NCBI GenBank assembly: GCA_003427395.1 | Contig: BFEA01000911.1 | Coordinates: 94,097-136,332 of the forward strand | Origin: Chara braunii | Lineage: Eukaryota; Streptophyta; Charophyceae; Charales; Characeae | Reading direction: 5' to 3' | DNA: 42,236 nucleotides | In this document: positions 32,543-41,600 of the stretch, piece after piece | Position numbering within the stretch: the stretch's first letter is position 1 | How the letters are laid out: each line of letters begins with the position of its first letter | Position numbers and translations under genes: made by a program | The notes under the pieces: model-generated | Database searches by the model: none | Told to the model about the DNA's origin: nothing | Seen by the model: the letters and a program-made list of their open reading frames with translations, nothing else

Positions 32543-33048
32543 CCTGCTATGTGAAACAACTCCGAGTTAGTTCGCATTTTGCTGCTCTACTCATAGGACG
32601 ACCTCGTCGTTCATCGACGCCATCATTGCAGGACTTGCGCTGATTAAGAGAGTAGTCTGACCATTCCACCCAATAAGAGAGCGGTCTGACCGTTCCACAT
32701 GAACGACGTGTTGGAGATGAGTCGAAGTTGAGCGGCGGTTGCAGGACTTGTGCTCAGTTGCGAAGTGCGAATCTACCGTCATTTATTTTCCAATCGTCGG
32801 CGGCGGTTGCAGGACTTGCGCTGATTTGTGAAGTGCGAATCTACTCTCACTTATCGACCCACATGAATGACGTGTAGAAAATAAGTCGGCATTAGACGGC
32901 GGTTAGAAAACTTGCGGTTTCTTGCGATGTGCGAACCAATTACCAATTATTTAACCCTTTCGTGCATATAACATTCCTGGAATTTTTGCTTATGTACTTG
33001 CGAGAATCGCAATTGACGAGCTTCCTTGCGTTTCTCCGTTGATGCAGA
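32543..33048. repeat. T1-T2 spacer with repeats and quasi-palindromes
   Basis: A reversed copy (CCGAGTTAGTTCGCATTTT, 32562-32580) is followed by three imperfect units. Each has GGCGGTTGCAGGACTTGCG, a GAAGTGCGAATCTAC-type half-palindrome (32762, 32831 and, weaker, 32924), and CACATGAA(C/T)GACGTGT. The spacer ends in TCTCCGTTGATGCAG just before the T2 ATG. Confidence 0.75.
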
Positions 33049-33941
33049 ATGGATTTCGGGACTTTGTCGCAGAGTAGGGAGTCCTCAGCGCAGGATGTCG
33101 ATCTAATCATTTTGTCGAAGAACATTTGGGAAGACATTGGACGATCTGGTCTGGACCGTGACTACCTGCACCTCGAAGATGATGTTGCCCCGGACGGGGA
33201 AATCCCTTCGTGGCAAAGTGCGGAAGAAGGACAACTTCGGATTTGCCGTGATGTAGGGTCGAACTTTTGGTACCTGTACACTCTGATGAAGGATGTACAG
33301 GCATACCCTATCAGGTTGGAGTCACTTCTGAAGAGGAAACCCATTGAAGAGGAACTTGTCCAAACTTCTAAGATGGTTGAAGCATGACACATTTTATGTG
33401 AGAAACTTAAGTGGGCGTCGTTAGACAAGTTGCATCAAAAACTGTGTGTCTGGTTTTGCCTCGGCCAACCGACGAAGTCAGCGCCGGTGATCGAGCGAGG
33501 GTGTGTAATCGAGGCACCACAGTCGTGACGCTCTTCACTGCCGTCAAGGTGGACGGTCGACGAATGAGAGCTCTTTTTCTCGCAAGGGAGGAATTTCACG
33601 GTGTCAAGCTCACTCCTTTTCAAGCGTTTCACACATCCGGCCCTACTGGTTCCCTTGCACGGTTCAAAAACATGCTCGCCATAGATCAAGCACTCAAAGA
33701 TGAGCTGCATTTGCGGGTCGACTGTTTGGTGCACCAACAACTTCACTACCTCTTCGATAACTGTGACAAAATAAATTTCACAGTCGAACATAGGGACAAC
33801 GAATTGCGATCTGTTTACCGTCATCTGGTTTATTCAGCCTCCGGACCTCAGGAAGTGACTCTGCGCAACAGGAAGACGAGATATGTGTGCGAGCCCTTAC
33901 TGCGATGCTGGACATCTACATCTTCACTAGCAGCATTTTGA
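33049..33941 (+). pseudogene. T-family member 2, one stop and one frameshift
   Basis: Starts at ATG 33049, one base after GATGCAG. The first 112 codons align with T1: LDRDYLHLEDDVAPDG and VGSNFWYLYTLMKDVQA. A TGA at 33385-33387 interrupts. In the same frame the T1-like reading resumes (LDKLHQKLCVWFCLGQP, about 33418-33470), then shifts to another frame near 33495 for TTVVTLFTAVKVDGRRMRAL, FLAREEF and HLRVDCLVHQQLHYLFDNCD. Every block of T1 is therefore present. T2 lies about 500 bp downstream of T1 in the same direction, so this is a tandem duplicate that has begun to decay. Confidence 0.65.
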
Positions 33942-33959
33942 ATTAATTGCTTCGTCTTT

Positions 33960-34075
33960 TCTTTAGTGTGAATTGACTCGCACTATGCTTACAGGCCGTC
34001 CCCTTCGGTATACCCCGTTGCATGACAAAATGTTTATCTAATTACGAGTTCATTCGCACTTTGCCAACATCAGAC
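33960..34075. repeat. Two quasi-palindromes between T2 and T3
   Basis: TAGTGTGAATTGACTCGCAC at 33964 and ATTACGAGTTCATTCGCACT at 34041, both of the AAGTGCGAnT..AnTCGCACTT family. They lie 70-180 bp upstream of the T3 start. Confidence 0.85.
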
Positions 34076-34144
34076 GGTCTCAACTTTGCCGTTTACCCAC
34101 CTCTCTGTATATGACAATGGCGCTGTTCTTTTTTCTGATGCAGG

Positions 34145-34833
34145 ATGTCGTCTGGAAGTTTCAGTGGGACGGTCGTTGTCAGAGACTTGGGCTACTGCGA
34201 AAGTCTGCGAAGTGCAGTTGTTACTGCAGCTGAGAACATTTATGGTTTAGAGTGGTTTGGCAACATTGGGCTTCCCAAATATCACTACCTTCCGGTCCCC
34301 GAAGACGTTCACGCTCGTGTCTAGCTCGTGTCCAACCGTCTGTTTCGCCCCCGCCTACCCCAGCTTTTCAGTACATTGTGATGGCCACGCTACGAGACAG
34401 GCCCGTCTTCATAATTGATTTCTACATTGCGTCCGAAGGGAAGTTGAGAACCTGTTTGTATTATTCGTACGTAAGCAGCACATCTTTTGGTAGAATGCCT
34501 GAAGGTTGTGAGCCTGCCATTACATTTTTCTTATCGATCTTCATCATGCATATCGCCTCATGCTTGGATGGGGAATTATTCCTTGTATCCGGCGTGAGAG
34601 AAAATGATGACAGTCCCCCGTTCTGGGGAGACCGTTGTCCGTTCCAAATCCGTCACTGGAGCAATTTGAATCGAGTTTTAAGAGATTTACTCATGCGCAA
34701 CTTGTCGAATATCGAAGCAGATCTTCAGGCCCGAATTTCCGAACCAAGTCCTTTTAATCGAGTTCAACATAGACGAGCGCAACGCCGACGATCGTGGGAG
34801 GCTACTCGAAGACTGTACATGCTGCTACCATGA
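34145..34833 (+). pseudogene. T-family member 3, divergent and frameshifted
   Basis: ATG 34145 follows TTTTTTCTGATGCAGG, the same acceptor-like context as T1 and T2. The first frame gives MSSGSFSGTVVVRDLGY and ENIYGLEWFGNIGLPKYHY then LPVPEDV. This corresponds to NIW...GL.RDYLHLEDDV in T2. It closes at a TAG near 34322. The remaining homology (PVFIIDFYIASEGKLRTCLYY, about 34405-34465, then ASCLDGELFLVSGVREND) is in another frame that runs to 34833 and has an Arg-rich tail. The order of blocks is as in T1 but sequence similarity is low, so T3 is the oldest or fastest-changing member. Confidence 0.5.
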
Positions 34834-35064
34834 AGATCGTACTAACTCTTTTCACCCGGCGCATGCTACGAAGATACTCATCGTCTCAGGGTATTCGGAT
34901 TCTATATGCGAAGAGACTCCCATTTATCACCTCACTCCTTTTGCAGTGGGTCTGACCCTATCACGTTGTGGACATCATGTCGGGCTTGGATGAGCTTCTG
35001 TGTGGGACTTGTGTAGGCAGGTGAACATCGTGTCGGGGTCGGATGACCTTTTGTCTAATGTAGG
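34834..35064. other. 3' flank of T3, start of composite repeat B
   Basis: No gene. It contains ATGTCGGG.TTGGATGA / GTGTCGGGGTCGGATGA repeats (34976 and 35030) at a spacing of about 54 bp and then merges with the 318-bp tandem block. Confidence 0.5.
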
Positions 35065-35720
35065 ACTTCGGCACAAATCAGCGTTCGTGTAGGTCTTCGG
35101 CTCGAATCAGCGTTCGTGTGGGTCTTTGACATGTTCGTATTAGAGGTAGGGTTTGTTTCATATGTAATGCAGATCTTTTCGCCTTGTGGCGAAGAGGGGG
35201 AGTGATATAGACTGTTTGAAAGCGTCTTCTGTAGAAAAGGGCATGTCATGTAGAGTATACGACGTGGGCTGGAATGATTTTTGGAATGCCTACATGTGCC
35301 TTAGAACGTGTACTTCAATGATTTTTGGAAAGGCTCCATGTACTTTGTGAATTTTGGAAAGCTTCCGTGTACTTTGCAATTTTGTTCGGCAAGAATCAAC
35401 GTTCGTGTAGGTCTTCGGCTTAAATCAGCTTTCGTGTAGGTCTTCGACATGTTCGTATTAGTGGTAGGTTTTGTTTCATGTTTGATGCAGAACTTTTCAG
35501 CTTGTAGCGAAGAGGGGGAGTGATATAGACTGTAAGAAAGCATCTTCTGTAGATAAGGGCATGTCATGTACACTATACGACGTATGCTGGAATGATTTTT
35601 GAAATGCCTACATGTGCCTTAGAACGTGTCCTTCAATGATTTTTGGAAAGGCTCCATGTACTTTGTGAATTTTGGAAAGCTTCCGTGTACTTTGCAATTT
35701 TGTATTGATTTGTTTTTTAA
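35065..35720 (-). repeat. 318-bp tandem repeat in copy B
   Basis: CGAAGAGGGGGAGTGATATA occurs at 35189 and 35507 (spacing 318), each followed by GACTGT..GAAAGC, GGGCATGTCATGTA and a block ending GTGTACTTTGCAATTTTGT. A TTCGCC-TTGT-GGCGAA hairpin precedes the first G-rich run. The purine-rich run followed by TGATATAG resembles a polypurine tract next to an LTR start. Confidence 0.8.
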
Positions 35721-36244
35721 AACGACTCTGTGTACTTTGCAATTTGCCATTGAATGATTTTTTTGCATTGAATGATTTCTGGAAACTCTCCTTGTGGTGT
35801 GCAACTACACCTTTTTGAAAAACACTAGGCAACTTGAAGGCGATGACAAGAGTTACTTATAGGAATGAATATGTATCTTCTCCACACAAAGATTTGATGA
35901 CATTTTCACTAGGTAATATGCAAATGACAAGCCAACGTCCATATTAAATCATTGCGCTGATGGTGTGCGCACCTGCTTGTCTATCTAAGTACGAGTTCAT
36001 TCTCACTTCTGGTGTGAACGACGAGCACCCTGCAACCATTTCCCTCTCTCTTTTTTTTTAACTGCACCCTCGATCTAAATGCAAGTTCATTCGCACTTTG
36101 AATGAACGCATCGCACTTTGCTTCAACTTGACCTTTACGAAAACAACAGACAACCTGCAAATGTTTCCCTCTCTCCTTCTCTCCCAACTTCCGCAAACGA
36201 ACCGCCGGTAAGCACCTGCACATCACAAAACAAGAGCACGTCCC

Positions 36245-36800
36245 AATTGGAACATCGTCGGGTTCTTGCAATGTCGACTTCCGCATGATGACTACACTAA
36301 ACACCGGAAGGATGACCGGTCCGCCTCTCCGATGTGGATCTAACGGTGGATTGCGTCAAATCTGCTCTCATAGATCCACACCAGGGATGGGGGCCAGGAT
36401 CCGACCACAATTTGCTTGTAAGGCATCATATGATGTGTCAATATAACCGTCATCCAGAACTGCTTGGTGAGCATCTAGTGCTACGCCGATAAGTTCCATA
36501 CACAGTCGCAAAGTCCCCTAAGAATGTTCATTGTCGGTTCCTCACGTCGTCGATTCCCACGTGATGAGTACAATAAACAACGGCAGAATGGCAGGTCCCC
36601 CTCGCCAGAATGGATCTAACGGTGGATTGCGTCAAATCTGCTCTCAAAGATCCACACCGGATAGTAGGTCCTGCAATCAGCCGCTGTTTGCTGGTAAGCA
36701 TCATATGATGTGTCCATACGATCGACATCCAAAAGTGTTTGGTGATCATCTAGTGCTACGCCAAGCAGTTCTGCCGCAAAGTCCCCTAAGAATGCTTTTA
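36245..36800 (-). repeat. Two units of the 274-bp repeat family, reversed
   Basis: Counterparts of the array at 15985-17098. The landmark GCATCTAGTGCTACG (reverse complement) is at 36471 and the variant TCATCTAGTGCTACG at about 36746; TCTCAAAGATCCACACCGG and GGTGGATTGCGTCAAATC occur in both units. Confidence 0.88.
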
Positions 36801-36980
36801 GCACTAGAAACCTGAGACCGTCGACTGTTTGGCACTTCTTGAAGGTGGTCATTTCAACCGATGCAGAGGGTTCGTGGTCGCTTCCATTGCTTGTATACGT
36901 GCCCGTGGGTGCTCGGCATGGCATACATGTAGTGTTGTTTGACACTTCCTTACGGTTCTTTGTCCAATGTTGTTCAACTA

Positions 36981-37021
36981 GAGTCTCTCTCTGTCTCTCT
37001 CTGTCTCTGTCTCTCTCTCTC
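36981..37021. repeat. (CT)n tract at the outer end of copy B
   Basis: An interrupted CT/CTGT tract next to TGTTCAACTAGAGTC. It mirrors the junction at 15786-15858. Confidence 0.9.
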
Positions 37022-37221
37022 CTGCCATGCCCGTTGATGTGCCTCTCGCATGGCTGGATGCAATGCGGCCGTGCTGTGGTGGTCGTGTTCAACAAGACGC
37101 CCGTCATCGGAGTTTCGACGGACGTCCTTGGGGGGCATGGTTATTTTCTTTCCTTGTGAGCTGGGTGAAAGCATTTGCTTTTTTTTTTTTTTTGTGGCCT
37201 GTAGGGCATTTGCCTGTCGCG

Positions 37222-38093
37222 ATGGTCATGTCGGAGTTGATTATCCTGGGTGATTGGCATGAGCGCATGGCATACCCTTTCCCCCCATGCGCGGTGCGCG
37301 TCTCCGGCAGTGGAAACTCCACTGTTATTGACGGTGCGACAAGAGACGAGATGGAGTGTGATCCTTGGATGAATGTCCCCCCGTTCACTATTGCTCCCCT
37401 GGACTCGTGGAAGGAGCTTGAATGAGACATAATGCTCAGGGAGTGTCCGTGGGCGGACGACTACAAGTTCGCTTACATGTGCGAGTTTGGGAGTTTCATT
37501 CTCGTGCCTAGAGCTGTGCTGGGTTCAGTTCGGTGCCGTTGCTTGAGTGCAAAGCTGAATATTCCTCGTCATCAAAATGTGTTGGCCTGCAGTGTCGTGA
37601 CTGCTTCGCCGCGCACATGGTCCCGCTCGCTGGAACACGAGTTGCTTGCCTGTGCACGACATTCCGAGTTCCTCGATCAGTACCTGTTGCAATCTCCAGG
37701 GCAGTCGCCTCGAGCAGTTTCCTACTGCTGCGTTAGATTGCATCTCGGAAAGTTATTCTTATCTAGGGTCCTTTGCGTCGCGTGTTCGAATCGGAGTAGG
37801 ACCTTGACTGACTCTGTGGTCTACGTGTCCAGGAATGAGTTGCACCTCGGGAGAGACATTATCGGTTTGGTCACAATAGAATACGAAGGGACATTGGATT
37901 TGGTAATCGGGGGTAAGGTGGACGATGTGGACGCTTGCGTGAGGTTGAAGCTCAAGCGTCCTTTATACGGGATGGTATAGGGAGGTCTCTGGTCGGAAGG
38001 ACCAGGTTCGTTCGTAAGAAATATATTTCTATGTTTGCGGAAGATGCTCAGGTCGATGCGCCACAGTGTCTTACGTTCGGGTCGCCTCTTTGA
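37222..38093 (+). pseudogene. P-family member 1
   Basis: ATG 37222 lies 17 bases after a T-rich tract and CCTGTAG, another acceptor-like site. The protein begins MVMSELIILGDWHERMAY, then PFPPCAVRV and the P-family block CDPWMNV. A TGA at 37423-37425 stands where the paralogue P2 has TGG (Trp), an apparent single-base nonsense change. Beyond it, in the same frame, follow CPWADDYKFAYMCEFGSF, SPRTWSRSLEHELLACARH, SPRAVSYCCVRL, SRVLCVACSNRSRTLTDSV and VYVSRNEL. After a shift near 37975 the tail FVRKKYISMFAEDAQVDAPQ reaches a TGA at 38091. All blocks match P3. The function is unknown. Confidence 0.6.
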
Positions 38094-38189
38094 ACTTTGA
38101 ATGAACGCATGTACACACTGGCCTGTCGTCATCGGTAGAAGTGAAAGTTCTGAACGGATGTTACACGCCGATTTCCTTATGCATTACAC

Positions 38190-38350
38190 ACATGAGCTCA
38201 TGGTGTGCGCACCTATCTCTCCATCTAAGTGCGAGTTCACTCGCACTTGCTGTGTGCACCACGAGCATTCCACTTCAGCGGTGTGACCACCTGTCTCTCC
38301 ATCTAACTGCGAGTTCACTCGCACTTGTGCTCTGAACCCCGAGCAATCGG
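38190..38350. repeat. P1-P2 spacer: two about 80-bp units with the best quasi-palindromes
   Basis: Each unit reads GGTGTGNNCACCT.TCTCTCCATCTAA, then arm (AAGTGCGAGT or AACTGCGAGT), centre TC, arm ACTCGCACTT, then G(C/T)G.NCTG.ACC.CGAGCA. Palindromes are at 38227-38248 and 38305-38326. Weaker versions of the same longer unit occur at about 35960-36010 and 41888-41960. Confidence 0.9.
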
Positions 38351-38479
38351 CTTGAGTGAATGTCTTGACGACTGCGTGTGGGCGTGGTCACGGCAGTTCC
38401 CGTTCGCCAACTATGTTCATGCACGTTGTCGTGCCCGTGTGTATCGTTTGGTATGTGCGCGTGGTGTGTAGGGTGCGTA

Positions 38480-39439
38480 ATGGAGGCGACCTTCTCGACA
38501 CCACGAATCTTTGAGTCAATCTTCTCGACACCACAAACCATGAGTCCCGAAACGCACATTCGCTTGGCAAAACCGTTTCCTCCTTGCGCGAGATCAGTGC
38601 GGCATTTCAACGGTGTGACTACGATTCACGGAGCGACCGCAGAGGACTTTGACGAGGACCCCTGGATGACCGTCGTCCCATGCATGGACGGACATATTGA
38701 CAATTGGTGCGATCGGAATTGGGCCACGATGGAGAGTCGCTCTCCTTGGGCAAGCCAGTACAAGTTCACCAACATGTTGGAGTTCGGGAACCTCATCCCC
38801 CTGTCTGACGCTATCCTCGGACACAAGTTCCGGAACCATATGCGTAGAGCACTGGGCTGCATTAGCCGCCATTTCAGCCGCCTCGAGTGCCACTACGTCA
38901 GGTCGTCGCCACGAACTTGGGGAGGCTCGCGGTAACAAGGATTGGTGGACTGCGCTCGTCACTGGTCGTTCCTGGACCAGTACCAGCTCCGGTGCCCCGA
39001 GAATTCTCCACAAGTTGTGTCATACTGTTGTGTGCGATTGAAAGTGTCTGGGTCTGATTTCGCCAGAGTTCTATGTGTCGCTACGTCGAACAAGAGCAGG
39101 AAACTCGTCGATGCAGTTNTGCTTGTATCACGCAACGAGGTTGTAATTGAGGGGTCCAAATTCGTGTCGACGCGCGGGCCGAAACGTGTAGATGGGTGGC
39201 GAGATTTGGTTATAGCAGGGCCGGTCCAAAACTTTTCGTTGCATCATGAGGTCGAGGGGAAAGTGTCCGATATACGGAACTGTATAGGGAATTCCTTAGC
39301 ACAACTGGGAGTGTTTGTCAGGATGAAATACATGTCCGTCTTTTCGAGGAGTGCATCGGTCGACGAACCGCAGATCCGCGTGTATGGATCATTAATGAAT
39401 GCTTTGTATGGCTTCAGTACACGACCTCGTCCCCGGTGA
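38480..39439 (+). pseudogene. P-family member 2, single in-frame stop
   Basis: ATG 38480 stands 10 bases after GTGTGTAG. Frame is open to 39439 except for TAA at 38933-38935, where P3 has AAG. An early partial duplication (TTCTCGACACCAC at about 38491 and 38521) lengthens the N-terminus. Then come SPETHIRLAKPFPPCARSV, DFDEDPWMTVVPCMDG, SPWASQYKFTNMLEFGNL and SSPRTWGGSR (stop). After the stop follow LVDCARHWSFLDQYQLRC, SYCCVRL, ARVLCVATSNKSRKLVDAV, LVSRNEVVIEGSKF, IRNCIGNSLAQLGVFVRMKY and MSVFSRSASVDEPQ. One base (39119) is ambiguous. Similarity to P3 is high along the whole length. The function is unknown. Confidence 0.62.
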
Positions 39440-39469
39440 ACCCCGAATGTCAATAGATCTGGACGTGTG

Positions 39470-39698
39470 ATTAGACTTAAGTGAGAGTTCACTCGCACTT
39501 TGCTTAAGTGAGGGTTAGCTCGCACGTAAGTGAGAGTTCACTCGCACTTTGATTAAGTGACGAGCTTGTCGATATGAAGTGTGGGCGTGACGGTTGAGTG
39601 TTGGCCGCACCAGGGGACTTATCATTAGACAACTTTATTTACGACGGTCGACACGTCTGTTTGTGTCGTTTGTGTGTTCGTGATGTGTAGGGAGCGTA
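39470..39698. repeat. P2-P3 spacer with three adjacent quasi-palindromes
   Basis: Copies at about 39479 (AAGTGAGAGT / ACTCGCACTT), 39504 (a weaker AAGTGAGGGTTAGCTCGCAC) and 39529 stand in tandem within 75 bp. The rest of the spacer is unremarkable and ends in GTGATGTGTAGGGAGCGTA immediately before the P3 ATG. Confidence 0.88.
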
Positions 39699-40703
39699 AT
39701 GTCGTCGAGACCTTCGACAAGCGTCAACATGAGTCCCGAGACGCACATGCGCTTGAGTCCCGAGAAGCACATGCGCTTGGCAAAATCGTTTTCACCTTGT
39801 GCGACATCGGTGCAGGATCATGATAATCAAGCGTGGATCGACGAAACAGCCAAGGAGGACTTAGACGAGGACCCATGGATGTCCGTCAAACTGTACATGA
39901 ACCAGCATCTCGACGAATGGAACGACAATGATTGGAAGGCGATGGAGTATGCCTGCCCTTGGGCAAGCCATTACAAGTTTGCCAACATGTTAGAGTTCGG
40001 GAGCCTCATTGCACTTCTTGATGGTGTCCTCCAGCGAAAGACCCTGGACGATAAGGGTAAACCGATCCGCTACCGTACCAGCTTCAAATGTCGCCTCGGC
40101 TGCGAGTACATCAGATCTTCGCCACGAACTTGGGGAAATTCGCAGAAGCAAGAGTTGGTGGACTGCGCTCGTCATTGTTCATTCTTGGAACACTACCCAC
40201 CCCGTTGCCCAGGGACTTCTCCACAAGCTCTATCGTACAGTTGTGTGCGGTTGACGGATGACGGATGTCCTTTCGCCAGAGTGCTATGTGTGGCTTCTTC
40301 AAGCAAAAGTAGGAAACTTGTGGATGCGGTTGTGTTTGTGTCGCGCAACGAGATGGTGCTTCAGGGATCCAAGTTCAAGGCGGTCATGTCTCGCCCAGAT
40401 GTAGATGGGCGGTCAGACTTGGTGAGAGTAGGTCAGGTAAGAGTTTTTTTGTCATTGTGGCGTGACGTGGAAGAGAAAGTGTCTGAAATACGTGACTGTA
40501 TAGGGAATTCCTTAGCACGACGAGGAAGGTTTGTCAGGATGAAATACATGTCCGTGTTTTCGGAGACTGCAACGGTCCACGAACCGCAGAGCCACGTATA
40601 TGGATCATCTATGAATGCCATGTATGGCTTCGGTTCACAACCTCGTCCGCGAGAAACCTTATATGTGACAAGGTCCGTACGGGTTGTTAGACCTTGTGTT
40701 TAA
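39699..40703 (+). CDS. P-family protein 3 (unknown function), intact
   Basis: An uninterrupted frame of 334 codons. ATG 39699 is nine bases after GATGTGTAG. The same context precedes P2. A 27-bp tandem duplication gives MSPETHMRL and LSPEKHMRL near residues 10-27. Blocks shared by all P members are AKSFSPCATSV, LDEDPWMSVKLYMNQHLDEW, CPWASHYKFANMLEFGSL, SSPRTWGNSQKQELVDCARH, SPQALSYSCVRL, FARVLCVASSSKSRKLVDAV, VFVSRNEMVLQGSKFK, IRDCIGNSLARRGRFVRMKY and MSVFSETATVHEPQ. Alternating hydrophobic stretches in the second half suggest beta strands. There is no signal peptide, membrane span or known catalytic motif. Being open while P1, P2 and P4 are broken, it may be the youngest or the only one still under selection. 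I cannot name a family. Confidence 0.62.
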   Translation: MSSRPSTSVNMSPETHMRLSPEKHMRLAKSFSPCATSVQDHDNQAWIDETAKEDLDEDPWMSVKLYMNQHLDEWNDNDWKAMEYACPWASHYKFANMLEFGSLIALLDGVLQRKTLDDKGKPIRYRTSFKCRLGCEYIRSSPRTWGNSQKQELVDCARHCSFLEHYPPRCPGTSPQALSYSCVRLTDDGCPFARVLCVASSSKSRKLVDAVVFVSRNEMVLQGSKFKAVMSRPDVDGRSDLVRVGQVRVFLSLWRDVEEKVSEIRDCIGNSLARRGRFVRMKYMSVFSETATVHEPQSHVYGSSMNAMYGFGSQPRPRETLYVTRSVRVVRPCV

Positions 40704-40713
40704 GGGAAAACAT

Positions 40714-41175
40714 GTTGTGTGCAGTTGACTGATGACGGGTGTCCTTTCGCGAGAGTGCTATGTGTGGCTTCTTCAAACAAAAGTAGAAAACTCGTGGATG
40801 CAGTTATGCTTGTGGCACGGAACGAGATGGTACTTCAAGGATCTAAGTTCAAGCCCGTGATATCTCCCCCTGATGTAGATGGGCGGTCAGATTTCGTGAG
40901 AGCAGGTCGGGTCAGATGTTTATCATTGTGGCATGAGGTGGAAAAGAAAGCGTCCGACATATGAGATTGTATAGGGAATTTCTTAGCACGATCAGGAGGG
41001 TTTATCAGGATGAAATACATGTCCGTGTTTTCGGAGAATGCAACTGTCCACGAACCGCGGAGCCACGTATATGGATCATCTATGAATGCCATGTATGGTT
41101 TCGGTTCACGACCTCGTCCGCGAGAAACTCCATATGTCACAAGATACGGACGTGTGGTCAGACCTTGTGTTTAAG
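40714..41175 (+). pseudogene. P-family fragment 4: tandem duplicate of the P3 3' half
   Basis: About 460 bp closely repeats P3 from about 40239 to its end (roughly 90 % identity by eye), beginning GTTGTGTGCAGTTGACTGAT and ending in the same GTTAGACC / GTCAGACCTTGTGTTTAAGGG tail. A TGA (about 40962-40964) replaces an Arg codon of P3, and there is no start codon or N-terminal half. A third trace of the tail (CTGTTTAAGGGAAAACATG) lies at about 41281. This is a recent unequal-exchange-type duplication. Confidence 0.85.
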
Positions 41176-41600
41176 GGCGATTGTAATTCTAATGAACTCT
41201 TCTGGTTTTACAGCTATCATGTGCTGTGTCGCGATGTTACGTCGTCTTGCGATGTCGTGTCGTGTACTTCTATGACCTTCTGTTTAAGGGAAAACATGTT
41301 AAAATACAATCTTGTGGAACATGATGTGCATGTGCACCTTGAAATGGTGGATATGCAGACAATCACACATTGCCTCTCGCTTCTATTGCAACTATTGTCT
41401 CTCGCATCTCTATCTACTACTTCATACAAGTTGCCTCTCGCACCTATTGCAACGCCTCTCACACCTCTATCTACTACTTGTTTTTTGCTTCGAACGTTTT
41501 TTCGGAAACAACCCCTGTTTTATTTGCAATATGCGGTTCAGTGGTTTGAAAACTTCTCGCAACTCTGCGTGCGCTGTTTCCATTTACGAAGGTGCAATGT
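41176..41600. other. Flank between the P cluster and composite repeat C
   Basis: No gene. A TTGCCTCTCGC / ACCTATTGCAAC / TCTATCTACTACTT motif set repeats about every 55-65 bp between 41369 and 41482. Short plus-strand frames here are not conserved. Confidence 0.5.

Larger units (their letters stand above)
34950..37021 (-). repeat. Composite repeat, copy B (minus orientation)
   Basis: Read on the minus strand from 37021, it has a (GA)n-like tract with interruptions, then GACTCTAGTTGAACAACA (36963-36980) and CTTCAAGAAGTGCCAAACAG (about 36820-36840). Two units of the 274-bp repeat follow (landmark at about 36745 and 36471), then GTGCAGGTGCTTACCGGCGG (about 36203-36222), a quasi-palindrome pair (35978-36110) and GATTTAATATGGAC (35938-35951). 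Last come CAAATCTTTGTGTGGAGAAG (about 35877-35896) and a GTACACGGAAGCTTTCCAAA block. The order is the same as in copy A at 15786-18300, but inverted, and its (GA)n end also points outward. Confidence 0.82.

Noticed and set aside
36839-37159. Plus-strand frame across the (CT)n end of composite repeat B
   Set aside because: It translates the microsatellite and repeat head; no match to other proteins here.
29350-38940. Programmed readthrough or a variant genetic code as explanation for in-frame stops
   Set aside because: All three stop codons are involved and frameshifts occur in the same genes, which fits decay better.
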